Origin: Nitrospinae bacterium AH_259_B05_G02_I21
GTDB taxonomy: Bacteria; JADFOP01
Assembly (NCBI GenBank): GCA_027717595.1
Contig: JALLOF010000002.1
Location: 1-64,000, forward strand
Direction: 5' to 3'
Length of the DNA: 64,000 bases
Position numbers and translations under genes: made by a program. Under the pieces are notes generated by a model, which saw only the letters and a list, made by a program, of their open reading frames with translations, had not been told where the DNA came from and made no database searches. Of this stretch, positions 34,958 through 43,395 are shown piece by piece. How positions within the stretch are numbered: the stretch's first letter is position 1; every line of letters starts with the position of its first letter.

Positions 34958-36794
34958 CCACGTAACCTGTCTTGCCTGGAAAAGCCAGCTTCGTTTCCAA
35001 AATGGGTAGGGTCCAAGAATGCGCCTTCGCCCCATTTGTGGGAAGGCGGTAAAGCTTAATAGAATTGTTCCATATAACCTCCTCGGAGATCTCGCGCTCT
35101 CGACGGACTCTATCCGCCGGACAAGGAAGGGCGAGGTTGGTGCAAACCTTTAAGGCTAGGTCTAACAGTTCCATCCGCTTAGCGGTGAAAGGATCGGTGT
35201 TTGGAAAAACGGCAACAGGGTTTTGGCCGGGAAGATACGTCGCCATGAAGGCCAAGCGCTCCGGTTTACGATATTGGGTCTCGGAGGTGGCATAATAAAG
35301 CGGCAAGTCCAGCAACTCTACACGCCTGGTCTGCCCCCACCGCTTCAAGTAGATAGCATTACGGTCGTTTGTGTGGTTCCGCGCTAAGGGGAGATAGGCC
35401 TTGGTGCCATGAGCCTCCCATAGAGCCGGCCTTCGGTGGGTTACGATGGCCTTTTCGCCACGCTCCCTCAGCCAGTGGGCCGCATCCTTGTAGCCAGAGC
35501 GAACCCGGTACAGGTAGCCGATATGGGCCCCCTGGATTAAAAAGAAGGCCGCGAGAGCCAAAGCCAAAACGAAGGACCCAAGACGCCAGCGTCGGATAGC
35601 TTCGGCCGCCGCAATTCCTCCTGAAAGGGCTACGAAGATGGAGACATACGCCACGTTTCGTGGGTATGGAAGTTTGGAGGCGAAGACGAAGTAAAACAAA
35701 AAGGGGAAACCTAAACCGAACAATACTAACAACTCTTCCGGCCTTCGGCCCTTCCACCAACGTCGGGCCACCATTGCCGTTCCAACGACCGCTAAAGCGG
35801 AGACCACCAGCCCCTCGCCGTAGAGGAAAGGCTGGATGCCGTAGGCCGAAATCTTGCTTCGAAAACCGTAGAAGAAACCTGAAGGGGACAGACTCCTGTG
35901 GCGGACCTTCCAAAGCTGTTCAAAAAATGTCATAAAGGGTCTGTCGTCGGTAAAAAGCCAAGAGAGATTATCACCCAAGACAACCAGAAAGTATGTAAGG
36001 GACGCCTCCACAATCACCAGGCAAATCAGCGCTCCCCCCAGCAGGGGGATCATTTGCCTTGCTAACGCCCGCCATTTGCCTTGCTTCAAAAAAGCGTAGA
36101 TGGCCACAAAGCCCACGACGAGCAGATATGGGACGGAGCTTGGATGGATGGCAAAGGTAGCCCCGAGGCCGAATCCCGTCACCCAACCGAGAAAGCGCTT
36201 GGAGCGACCATCGGGAAAGCGCAAACTCGAAAGATAAGCAATCAAAGTCAAACAAAATACAAACATGGCGGCAGTTTGAGCGTAACCGCTACGCGACCAA
36301 ATGATGTGATAACCCGAGGCGGCCATGAAAAGGGCGGCCGCCAACGCAGCCAATTCGTCCTCCCAGAGCTGGCGAGCGAGGAGAAACATAGTCAACACCG
36401 TAGCGCTTCCAAAAAGTGCGCTCCAGTAGAGAAGTCCATTGTATCCGGCATTGGGAACAACCAAGTAGAAGGCGCTTAAAAGGGCGTGATAAAGAGGCTT
36501 GTAGTAATAATTGCTTATGGGAAAAACATGGCGCGTTTCCAAGAACTGGATCACGTCTGTCCGTGTCTCCGATGAAAAGCCCGGCCCCTCAAAGGAGCGA
36601 TCACTTAGCCAGGTAAGAAGAAGGGCAGTAGTCTTGGGGGAGAAATAATAAGCCGCCTCATTGTCATACTTCAGGCCCCGAACGTCTAGCTTGTAGACCC
36701 TAAGACCTAGGCCGAGCATTACGATGAGGGCAAGACAAAGGGTAACCCATGGTCTAAGCCCATGCCTGTGGGGCGACTGAAAGGGAGAACTCAC
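34926..36794 (-). CDS. GT-C fold glycosyltransferase, PMT/ArnT-like
   Basis: 622 residues with about 11 membrane helices. The first periplasmic loop has VRGLKYDNEAAYYFSP, with the acidic pair (D, E) expected in GT39-type enzymes. Further helices include LAALAAALFMAASGYHIIWS and FFLIQGAHIGYLY, and a soluble C-terminal domain of about 170 residues follows (WLREREKAIV-type start, WNNSIKLYRLP near the end). The last ~18 residues overlap a GT4 remnant out of frame and are probably not native. It should transfer a polyprenyl-linked sugar outside the membrane. The start is GTG without a strong ribosome site. A radical SAM gene lies 24 bases upstream. Confidence 0.84.
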   Translation of the reverse strand: MSSPFQSPHRHGLRPWVTLCLALIVMLGLGLRVYKLDVRGLKYDNEAAYYFSPKTTALLLTWLSDRSFEGPGFSSETRTDVIQFLETRHVFPISNYYYKPLYHALLSAFYLVVPNAGYNGLLYWSALFGSATVLTMFLLARQLWEDELAALAAALFMAASGYHIIWSRSGYAQTAAMFVFCLTLIAYLSSLRFPDGRSKRFLGWVTGFGLGATFAIHPSSVPYLLVVGFVAIYAFLKQGKWRALARQMIPLLGGALICLVIVEASLTYFLVVLGDNLSWLFTDDRPFMTFFEQLWKVRHRSLSPSGFFYGFRSKISAYGIQPFLYGEGLVVSALAVVGTAMVARRWWKGRRPEELLVLFGLGFPFLFYFVFASKLPYPRNVAYVSIFVALSGGIAAAEAIRRWRLGSFVLALALAAFFLIQGAHIGYLYRVRSGYKDAAHWLRERGEKAIVTHRRPALWEAHGTKAYLPLARNHTNDRNAIYLKRWGQTRRVELLDLPLYYATSETQYRKPERLAFMATYLPGQNPVAVFPNTDPFTAKRMELLDLALKVCTNLALPCPADRVRREREISEEVIWNNSIKLYRLPTNGAKAHSWTLPILETKLAFPGKTGYVERRVVQQSLS

Positions 36795-36818
36795 CTGCTG
36801 AATTCTTTTGTGGTTGTA

Positions 36819-37937
36819 TTAGGGGATACGGTTAAACAGTACTGTGGTTTCCAGGTTGCAAGAGTGAAAGCATTCGCGGCATGCGGACAGCTCGCCTCGA
36901 AGTTGTCGATATTCCTCGGATACCCATATTTCCTTGAGGTTTTTCTCCTGGATATTACCGATGCTTCGTCTTAGCCCCATATATGTCACGCAGGGGAAAA
37001 CACTCCCAAAGCAGTCGACGAAACAAGTCGTGTAACCTGCATAGCATTGGATGGGAAGCTCCTCACCCCTCAAAGACCGTTTCAGCAGCTTTAGATAGCT
37101 CTCGGAATTCCCGATTATGCCATTCGAGCGCTTTATCTCCAAAAGCTCATCTATAACACGATCGAGTTTTTCAGCATCGGAGACCTTGTGACGCGCCACG
37201 TATGAACGCTCAAGCCCCCCAGGAGAATAGTCATTATGGTAGTTATGGAGTGCCTCAAAGTACACTTGGTCAACCCCCACCTTCTCCGCAAGCTCCACCA
37301 TGGGGATAACCTCGTCGAGGTTGGTCTCACTGACGCACATCCCTACGGACAACGCTACATGAGGGAAGGAACTCTCCCTGAGGGCCCTAAGATTGGCTAT
37401 AGCATCAGTGGCCCGTTTGAAGGAACCCTTGCTTCCCCGAAGTCTGTCATGGGTCTCTGCGTCCACGCTGTCCAAGGATATTCCAACGGATTGAATCCCC
37501 GATTTGAGGAACTCCTTGGTGGTTGGTCGGTCAAGAAAATGGCCATTAGTAAAAACAGATACAGGAAGCCCCCTTTCGTCGCTATACTTGATTATTTCAA
37601 AAAAATCCTTCCTAAGCAGAGGTTCTCCACCCATAAAACCAATACCGGTGGTACCTATGCTGACGAACTCGTCCACCACCTTAAGCATTTGAGCCGTATC
37701 GAATTCCACCCTTTTTTGTTTCTTAAAGCGCACTGCCCTTTGAGGCAAATCGCACATAAAACAGCCAGCGTCGCACCCATAAGTGAGCACGAACCCTCCT
37801 AATATGGGCCCATGGAGGGGCTTGCCAAGCTGATGGGAAAGGGGTACCCCAACGTACTTCCAAGCCTGCTGTAAAAACCACCAAAAATCCAGCCTCTGAA
37901 GTCTTACTTTAGTTACATGCCAATAGTATTTCTTCAC
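36819..37937 (-). CDS. Radical SAM/SPASM domain protein
   Basis: 372 residues. The cluster motif is CDAGCFMC near residues 55-62. GFMGGEPLLRKDFFEII is the glycine-rich SAM-binding strand and VGISLDSVDAETHDRL is also conserved. The C-terminal SPASM part is rich in Cys: CYAGYTTCFVDCFGSVFPC and SACRECFHSCNLE, enough for one or two auxiliary clusters. The GTG start follows GAGAGGA by 8 bases. Codon choice seems more AT-rich than in many neighbours. It stands between a methyltransferase and a GT-C gene; the substrate is presumably a sugar or lipid-linked glycan, but that is inference from context only. Confidence 0.9.
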   Translation of the reverse strand: MKKYYWHVTKVRLQRLDFWWFLQQAWKYVGVPLSHQLGKPLHGPILGGFVLTYGCDAGCFMCDLPQRAVRFKKQKRVEFDTAQMLKVVDEFVSIGTTGIGFMGGEPLLRKDFFEIIKYSDERGLPVSVFTNGHFLDRPTTKEFLKSGIQSVGISLDSVDAETHDRLRGSKGSFKRATDAIANLRALRESSFPHVALSVGMCVSETNLDEVIPMVELAEKVGVDQVYFEALHNYHNDYSPGGLERSYVARHKVSDAEKLDRVIDELLEIKRSNGIIGNSESYLKLLKRSLRGEELPIQCYAGYTTCFVDCFGSVFPCVTYMGLRRSIGNIQEKNLKEIWVSEEYRQLRGELSACRECFHSCNLETTVLFNRIP

Positions 37938-37977
37938 ATATATTTCCTCTCACTTTTCCTTCGAGAAGCTCCTGAGC

Positions 37978-38760
37978 CTAGCCCTTTTCTGCCACCAACA
38001 ACAGGCCGCTTCCCTCTTCTTCGCAAACCGAAGCGGCCCTTCCAATCCACGGGCCGTGGAGGTATTTGACCAGCCTCCTCGGCAAAAGACCCGGGCGACC
38101 AAGGATCCTCTCAATCTTAGCGCTAAGCCACCTGGAAGGAAGAAGTAACTCGAACAACCTGTGGCTTCGTTTATCAACGTAGTAGCGATGTAAAACTACA
38201 TGAAGACCCACCTTCCTTAACTTTTCCTGCCACTCCTCTAACGAAAGAACATGAAGATGGGCGAATTTAGAATTTACCCACTGAGCCGACCAGCGTCCCA
38301 GCGATGCGAGTCCTAACGCCTCAAGGAAGTTCCTCACCAAAAGCCAATCCCCAAAGGCGGGATTCGGCACAGTCATAATTAGCCTGCCCCCTGGCTCCAA
38401 GACCCGGACGACCTCTCCCAACGTTTCATCCAGAGGCTCTACATGCTCAAGGACGCTGTTGGAAAAGACCGTCTTAAAAGATTCATCAAAGAAGGCCAAG
38501 GCGCTACTATCTCCCTTGACGAGACCCCGGTAATTGGCCCTAGCCTTCGCCCGGTTAAGGTGAGAGGCAGCCAAATCGAGCCCTACTCCCACGGGTCTAT
38601 CCACCAGGATTGAGGTGACCAACCCATCACCACAGCCCAAATCCAAAAGGGGCTCTTCAAGGGTCACATCGGAGAGGGCCCGGATCTCGTGGGTCCTCCA
38701 GAGGGCGACGGCTACTGAATATTCCTCTAGAAACTTGAAGGGAACCCCATCGGCATTCAC
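37978..38760 (-). CDS. Class I SAM-dependent methyltransferase
   Basis: 260 residues. LLDLGCGDGLVTSIL is motif I, VGVGLDLAASHLNRA is strand 2, and KTVFSNSVLEHVEPLDETL with VVRVLEPGGRLIMTVPNP completes the core. The C-terminal ~110 residues are basic and may bind the acceptor. I start at the GTG with AAAGGAG 8 bases upstream; an in-frame ATG 11 codons earlier lies inside the broken methyltransferase gene next to it. It has no zinc module. The preceding decayed methyltransferase may have been functionally replaced by this one. Confidence 0.84.
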   Translation of the reverse strand: MNADGVPFKFLEEYSVAVALWRTHEIRALSDVTLEEPLLDLGCGDGLVTSILVDRPVGVGLDLAASHLNRAKARANYRGLVKGDSSALAFFDESFKTVFSNSVLEHVEPLDETLGEVVRVLEPGGRLIMTVPNPAFGDWLLVRNFLEALGLASLGRWSAQWVNSKFAHLHVLSLEEWQEKLRKVGLHVVLHRYYVDKRSHRLFELLLPSRWLSAKIERILGRPGLLPRRLVKYLHGPWIGRAASVCEEEGSGLLLVAEKG

Positions 38761-38786
38761 AATAATAACTCCTTTATAAGCCAAAA

Positions 38787-39223
38787 TCAGCATCTCGTCA
38801 AGGCAAAGTGAAAGGCCTTATTGGAAAAGGGTACAGCATGCTCAACACCTACCACCTTCAATCCACGACTCCTAGCAGCCTCGAGAAAGTGGCCATAAGC
38901 ACACCCTACTTCCAGAAGCCGCCCCTTGGCTTTCCAGCCCTCTACAGTATCCAGCACGGCTTCAAAAAAGCGGATCTTCACCGGCATGTGGTCTAAATAA
39001 CCCTGATAGCCCCCCCCCTAACTTCACTCCGATTGTAAAAGTACCCGGGCCTGTACCGGCCTTGGGCAGTGTGAGGCTGTATCCGTGGGCTTACGTAAAC
39101 AAGGCCGCATCCCCTGCACCAGACTATCCGCTCCAAGCCTTTGCTAACCAAAACTCTACTGCTGTCCACACCACAGATGGAACACAGGACAGCTTCATAT
39201 TTGTTAAAGATGTTAGGTGCCAT
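38787..39223 (-). pseudogene. Broken zinc-motif SAM methyltransferase gene
   Basis: The first part encodes CSICGVDSS and WCRGCGLVYVSPRI, then YFYNRSEVRGG, the N-terminal zinc module seen in sister genes of this locus. At a run of nine G on the coding strand (39010-39018) the frame is lost. One frame over, the sequence resumes as GYLDHMPVKIRFFEAVLD, then LLEVGCAYGHFLEAARSRG and VVGVEHAVPF, the methyltransferase motif I region. Seven or ten G would restore one frame. The second part then stops after FALTRC, leaving out more than half of the catalytic domain. So the gene is both frameshifted and truncated. The homopolymer alone could be a sequencing error or a phase-variable tract, but the truncation argues for true decay. 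Confidence 0.78.
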
Positions 39224-39232
39224 GAAAGGGAA

Positions 39233-39910
39233 TTACTTCACGAAGAACAGATACTTTAGCCAAGCATAAACGAATCGATAACCATCTCTCCAAATGTTTA
39301 TCTTGGAATCCCCGTGCTTTCTTCGAAACTCATGGGTGGGGACCTCCACGTATCGATACCCCCTCCGTAGGGTCTTGATAATCATTTCTTCCTCAATGGT
39401 AGCCATGTTTTCCTGCAGCTCCAAGCCCAAAGCCACATCGCGCCTTATAGCCCGGAAGCCGTTTTGGCTGTCGGTTATGTGAACCTTGCAGACCCAGTTG
39501 ATACCGATGGTTATGACGGCGTTTCCGGCCTGTCGCGCAAAAAGCTCTAACTTACCAAACAGCTCCTCGCTCCCTCCTAACATTCGAGAACCGCCCACAT
39601 GATCCGCCTGGTCCTCCAGAATGGGACCAATGAGCTTAGGAATATCTCTTGGATCATGGGAACCATCGGCATCTATAAAGACCAATACATCGCCCGTAGC
39701 TTCTTTGACCCCGAGCCTTATAGCATCGCCCTTGCCCTTTCCATTATCCAGAGTAACCCAGACCCCGTAACTCTTAGCGATGTCTCGCGTCTTATCGGTC
39801 GAATGGCCGTCCACTACCAATATTTCATCGGCGAACGGCTTCACCCCTTCAATAACCTCACCAACCGTTTTTTCTTCATTCTTGGTAGGAATGACAACGG
39901 AAATATTCAC
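39233..39910 (-). CDS. GT2 family glycosyltransferase (DPM1-like)
   Basis: About 225 residues. ISVVIPTKNEEKTVGEVIEG, ILVVDGHSTDKTRDIA, KGDAIRLGVKEATGDVLVF, the DxD in IDADGSHDP, GGSRMLGGSEE and ITDSQNGFRAIRRD place it in the polyprenyl-phosphate hexose synthase group. The end (YAWLKYLFFVK) has no membrane helices. The start is uncertain: the GTG used here begins directly before the first strand; GTGs 4 and 9 codons earlier and a TTG 14 codons earlier are possible. It is about 114 bases downstream of a GT4 gene. It may charge the lipid donor used by the GT-C enzymes at 34.9 or 42.0 kb, which is inference. Confidence 0.84.
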   Translation of the reverse strand: MNISVVIPTKNEEKTVGEVIEGVKPFADEILVVDGHSTDKTRDIAKSYGVWVTLDNGKGKGDAIRLGVKEATGDVLVFIDADGSHDPRDIPKLIGPILEDQADHVGGSRMLGGSEELFGKLELFARQAGNAVITIGINWVCKVHITDSQNGFRAIRRDVALGLELQENMATIEEEMIIKTLRRGYRYVEVPTHEFRRKHGDSKINIWRDGYRFVYAWLKYLFFVK

Positions 39911-40023
39911 AGGGCTACGCACCCCTGAAACCCTCACCCTGGGGAACCCCAACGGCCATCACCGCCACGCTGGATGTCCCGGGAGGCGCGAGGCTCCACT
40001 TCCACAAGAAGTCTCCTCTTGAC

Positions 40024-41241
40024 CTAAGGCTCCACGGTTGAAGTGGGCACCTTGTGCCGCCCCTCTGGGCTGAGTTGAGCGCAGCCACGGAACCTTTCGT
40101 CCATGCGGCTACTGCTGGGTCCCGGCGCCCGAGGCACCTCGCGCCCTAAAAGTTCTTCATAGACGCCGGCCTCCCGGGCCTCCCAGATGGGCGCGTCGAA
40201 CCGCCGGGCTTCCAGCAGTCCTTGCTTCGCACATCGGCGTGCCTCCCCGGGGTGGTCCAGAAGCCATTGAATAGCTCCTCTGAAGCCCTCTACCGTAGGA
40301 GCAACCCTGACCGCTGCTTGTCCGCCAATCTCTTGAAGGATCGGAATGTCTGATACTACGACGGGCAGACCGGCCGCCATTGCCTCAGCCACAGGCATGC
40401 AAAACCCTTCCAACAAAGTGGGCAGAGCGAAGAGGTCGGCGCGATGATAGGCACGATGAATCGCCGTATGGGGGATACGCTCGGTCAGCGCCAGTCGATC
40501 AGTCATTCCAAGACGGCGCGCAAGAGTCTCCAGGCGACCCCGCTCGGGCCCGCTACCAATGAAGTGAACTGCTACTTCCAGGGGAGCAACAGCTTCGAGC
40601 AGGCATGCCAGATTCTTTGAGGGGATGAAACGACTGACGGCCAAGATGGAGGGTGGGTCGTTTCGCGGCCACTGTTCCCCGTGCTCCGCCGTCGGAGCGA
40701 ACCGGTCACATTCTATACGATTGTAAAGCAATTCGGGTCGTTGAGCGCCCATAGCCTGGGCATAACGCAGGACGTGTTCGCTAACGCAGAGTACCCGGTC
40801 AGCGCGCCGCAAGGTGTATTGTTCGAGAGCCCGCTCCACCGGCCCGAAACGGTTGCCCATCACTCGGCGCTTGTCACCAAAGTGAGTGTGGATGGATACC
40901 ACAATTGGCCGTTTCCATCGCTGGGCTACGGCCACGGCTAGCGCGCCGCACCAGGACGGATCGTACGCCCTGATGACATCAGGCCGGACGGTTTTCACCA
41001 CCCTGTTTAGCTCTCGCCAGACGGATGGCAGTGCCGTGGGCGACATGGCGCCAACGGGATGTACGGTGAGCCTCGCCTTGCCAAACGCCATATCCATGGG
41101 AGAAGGGTCTGATGGCTCCACCGTAAACTCGACCACATGTACCTCCTCGAAGGCATTCAGGGAGTTGTAGTAGCGATGTTTCAACTCACCCTTGGCATGA
41201 TAGACCCTCAAAGGGCTAGCGAGGAAAACGCACAGCTTCAT
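40024..41241 (-). CDS. GT4 family glycosyltransferase
   Basis: 405 residues. KLCVFLASPLRVYHAKGELK opens a GT-B fold; IRAYDPSWCGALA and VVSIHTHFGDKR follow. The donor domain has ILAVSRFIPSKNLACLLEAV, HFIGSGPERGRLE and LLEGFCMPVAEAMAAGLPVVVSD, containing the expected E-x7-E pair. It is expected to add one sugar to a lipid-linked intermediate in the cytosol. The ATG overlaps the transglutaminase-like stop by 4 bases (ATGA). The C-terminal ~40 residues are low in hydrophobics and not conserved. Confidence 0.88.
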   Translation of the reverse strand: MKLCVFLASPLRVYHAKGELKHRYYNSLNAFEEVHVVEFTVEPSDPSPMDMAFGKARLTVHPVGAMSPTALPSVWRELNRVVKTVRPDVIRAYDPSWCGALAVAVAQRWKRPIVVSIHTHFGDKRRVMGNRFGPVERALEQYTLRRADRVLCVSEHVLRYAQAMGAQRPELLYNRIECDRFAPTAEHGEQWPRNDPPSILAVSRFIPSKNLACLLEAVAPLEVAVHFIGSGPERGRLETLARRLGMTDRLALTERIPHTAIHRAYHRADLFALPTLLEGFCMPVAEAMAAGLPVVVSDIPILQEIGGQAAVRVAPTVEGFRGAIQWLLDHPGEARRCAKQGLLEARRFDAPIWEAREAGVYEELLGREVPRAPGPSSSRMDERFRGCAQLSPEGRHKVPTSTVEP

Positions 41242-42026
41242 TGCGCCTTACTGAAAGCTTGAGGATTTAGCACAACGGCCCCGCTCTTTCGCGGCGGGAG
41301 CAACCCAAGCCACCGGCGCACCTCATATTTCAGTCTAGGCCAAGGTTGCTGGATGGGCCCCCGAGACCACCCCACGTCGGGCCTCAATCCCACTAGTCCG
41401 ACGAAGTAGCGGCGGTAAGGAAGTCCCTTTATTTCTGGTTGGTTGGGCGCAAGCGCTGCAATAGTGGGATCGGCAGCTATCTCCTCCCAGGAGGCCAGCC
41501 GGCCCTCCGGGTGCCGGAAGGCATTTCTATAATAGGGATCGAATAAGTGCCACCGGCCATCCACATTTATGGCCGTAAGATAAAGCTTACCTTTCCTGGC
41601 CGGATCCTGCAGATAAAACCAAGTGCTGTTAAAGCCGGCATAGGTCGCTAGAGTACTCAAGACATCGTTGACTTGGTCTCCCGTGCCATAGCCCCGCACA
41701 ATAATATGCCAAACGTGGTCATCCACTACTGGAAGTCCGGAGGGTTGGGGCTGGATATTTCGGACGGTCCAGTCAAAAAGAGCCATGACCCGCTCCTCAT
41801 GGCTTCTTCGGCCCTCGAGAATTTCTCTTACCAGCTGCTTATAGTGCCAATGTCGAGTGATGAAACTCCCCACCTTTAGGTACAAAGGCAAGATTTTTTC
41901 CTGGAGTTCATAGTTTACCGCAAAGCGGGTGGCAACGGGTATTTGTCCGACCATAGCAGCCAAAATGGATATCAAAAAAAGGAGAACGAAGCCCCCGACG
42001 AGCGATTGTCGAGCTTTCCACCTCAT
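41238..42026 (-). CDS. Membrane-anchored transglutaminase-like protein, apparently non-catalytic
   Basis: 262 residues. One N-terminal helix (about 9-28) anchors an extracytoplasmic domain. The transglutaminase-like core is recognisable by MALFDWTVRNIQ, GYGTGDQVNDVLSTLATYAGF and INVDGRWHLFDPYYRNAF. In active members the GxG is followed by the nucleophile Cys and a His precedes the WxxxDP strand; here the Cys position is Gly/Asp and no His is seen, leaving only the Asp. A binding or structural role is thus more likely than crosslinking. It is coupled to a GT4 gene (4-base overlap) and follows a GT-C gene by 4 bases. Its job in the glycan pathway is unknown. Confidence 0.75.
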   Translation of the reverse strand: MRWKARQSLVGGFVLLFLISILAAMVGQIPVATRFAVNYELQEKILPLYLKVGSFITRHWHYKQLVREILEGRRSHEERVMALFDWTVRNIQPQPSGLPVVDDHVWHIIVRGYGTGDQVNDVLSTLATYAGFNSTWFYLQDPARKGKLYLTAINVDGRWHLFDPYYRNAFRHPEGRLASWEEIAADPTIAALAPNQPEIKGLPYRRYFVGLVGLRPDVGWSRGPIQQPWPRLKYEVRRWLGLLPPRKSGAVVLNPQAFSKAQ

Positions 42027-42030
42027 ATAA

Positions 42031-43395
42031 TTAAGAATAATCCCTTAGCCTGGCTAAAAGCTCTGGTTCTCTTAGGAAATGGAAGACCCCAACTACGGCA
42101 AACATGAGGCAAAAGGGGATAATCCAGTCCCTGTGGCGGAAGGCTTCTCCTATGTTGCCGCTAGTCAAAGCCAGAATTGACGGCAAGCTAATTACATACA
42201 CTATCAACGGCAGAACCTGTTGGCGTCTCACCTTTAGCAAAATCCACGCTCCGTAGAGGACAAAAGGAAATAACCCGTACCAGAGGAGAATCTGAGGATA
42301 GGCCACAAGCTGACCCATGGACTTAATGGCCCAGGGGAAGGGGCTAAAGAGAAAATACCCTAACCCTTTTAGCCAGGAGCCTACCCACCCGAACCAGTAA
42401 ATCTTATTCGGTCCCACATGGTAAGGAAACACGTTCCTAAAGGAGTCGTGGAAATAGAGGGAATAGCCGGCTAAATCGGACTTGACCACACCCAACTGGT
42501 AGTAGATCACCCGTTTGACGAGAAACTCCCTGACCATTGCCGCGACGGGCCCATTAGTCCAGTACAGCCAGGCCCCTCCTGCGAGGGTTGAGGCCGAGGC
42601 CAGGGCCACCTGCTTTGGATGCCTCCCCAATAACCACCCGAAAGCCACGGCGAACGCAAGGACGGCAGAGAGGTATGGGTTATAAGTCCCCAATATTGCT
42701 ACTACCCCTCCGGCCGCCACAGCCCATAAAGCCCAGAACCTCCCATCACCGCAGAGGCGATAGGCGATCCAAAGCCCCACCATCAGGATGAAAATCATAT
42801 GAGGCTCTTTGAGACCGGTTATTGACCAATATTGAAGGGAAGGATAGAAGGCGATAAGGCTCAAAACCAGAAGACCCGCCCTCCGGCCAAACTCGGACCT
42901 AGCCCAACGGTAAAAACCAAAGGTCGCGGCCAAACCCACACAGAGATTTAATACTTTGAGCAGAAAGAGGCTTGGGCGGGTCAATGCTATAACGACGCCG
43001 GAGAAATAGGTGTAGGCGTTAACACCGTGACGGAGGCTAAAGGGGACGTCCCTGTGCCCCCTCAAGTATTCGGAAAACTCTAACGCCCGCATGAAATAGA
43101 GCCCCTCGTCGCCAGACAAGAAACCGTGGTAACCCTGGCCCTTCTTAACCAGATGTAAAGCGACGAGCAAGACCAGCCGAAAGGCCAGCGATAGACCAAG
43201 AACCCATAAGGCTACCCGTCGGTCCTCGGGAGGGGTCCAGCGGTACAATGCTAAACCTAAAAGGACCAAGGCCAAAGCCGCCAGGCTATAGGCGGGATCC
43301 AAAAGGACACATATTGTTCCCACCCCCGCCAACACCAGCCCAAAGGCCAGCGGCATGTAATCCACCAAGCCCACCTCTTCTAGCGATAGCTTCAC
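42031..43395 (-). CDS. GT-C-like multi-pass membrane protein
   Basis: 454 residues with about 11 membrane helices. LSGDEGLYFMRALEFSEYLRG in the first large loop resembles the acidic catalytic loop of GT39/GT83-like enzymes. SLIAFYPSLQYWSITGLKEP is a well-known pattern in this group. The C-terminal soluble domain of ArnT-like proteins is missing; the protein ends in a short tail. I use the GTG that overlaps the upstream GT4 stop as GTGA, rather than a TTG two codons earlier. It probably transfers or polymerises sugar outside the membrane, but a polymerase-like (Wzy) role is also possible. Confidence 0.75.
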   Translation of the reverse strand: MKLSLEEVGLVDYMPLAFGLVLAGVGTICVLLDPAYSLAALALVLLGLALYRWTPPEDRRVALWVLGLSLAFRLVLLVALHLVKKGQGYHGFLSGDEGLYFMRALEFSEYLRGHRDVPFSLRHGVNAYTYFSGVVIALTRPSLFLLKVLNLCVGLAATFGFYRWARSEFGRRAGLLVLSLIAFYPSLQYWSITGLKEPHMIFILMVGLWIAYRLCGDGRFWALWAVAAGGVVAILGTYNPYLSAVLAFAVAFGWLLGRHPKQVALASASTLAGGAWLYWTNGPVAAMVREFLVKRVIYYQLGVVKSDLAGYSLYFHDSFRNVFPYHVGPNKIYWFGWVGSWLKGLGYFLFSPFPWAIKSMGQLVAYPQILLWYGLFPFVLYGAWILLKVRRQQVLPLIVYVISLPSILALTSGNIGEAFRHRDWIIPFCLMFAVVGVFHFLREPELLARLRDYS

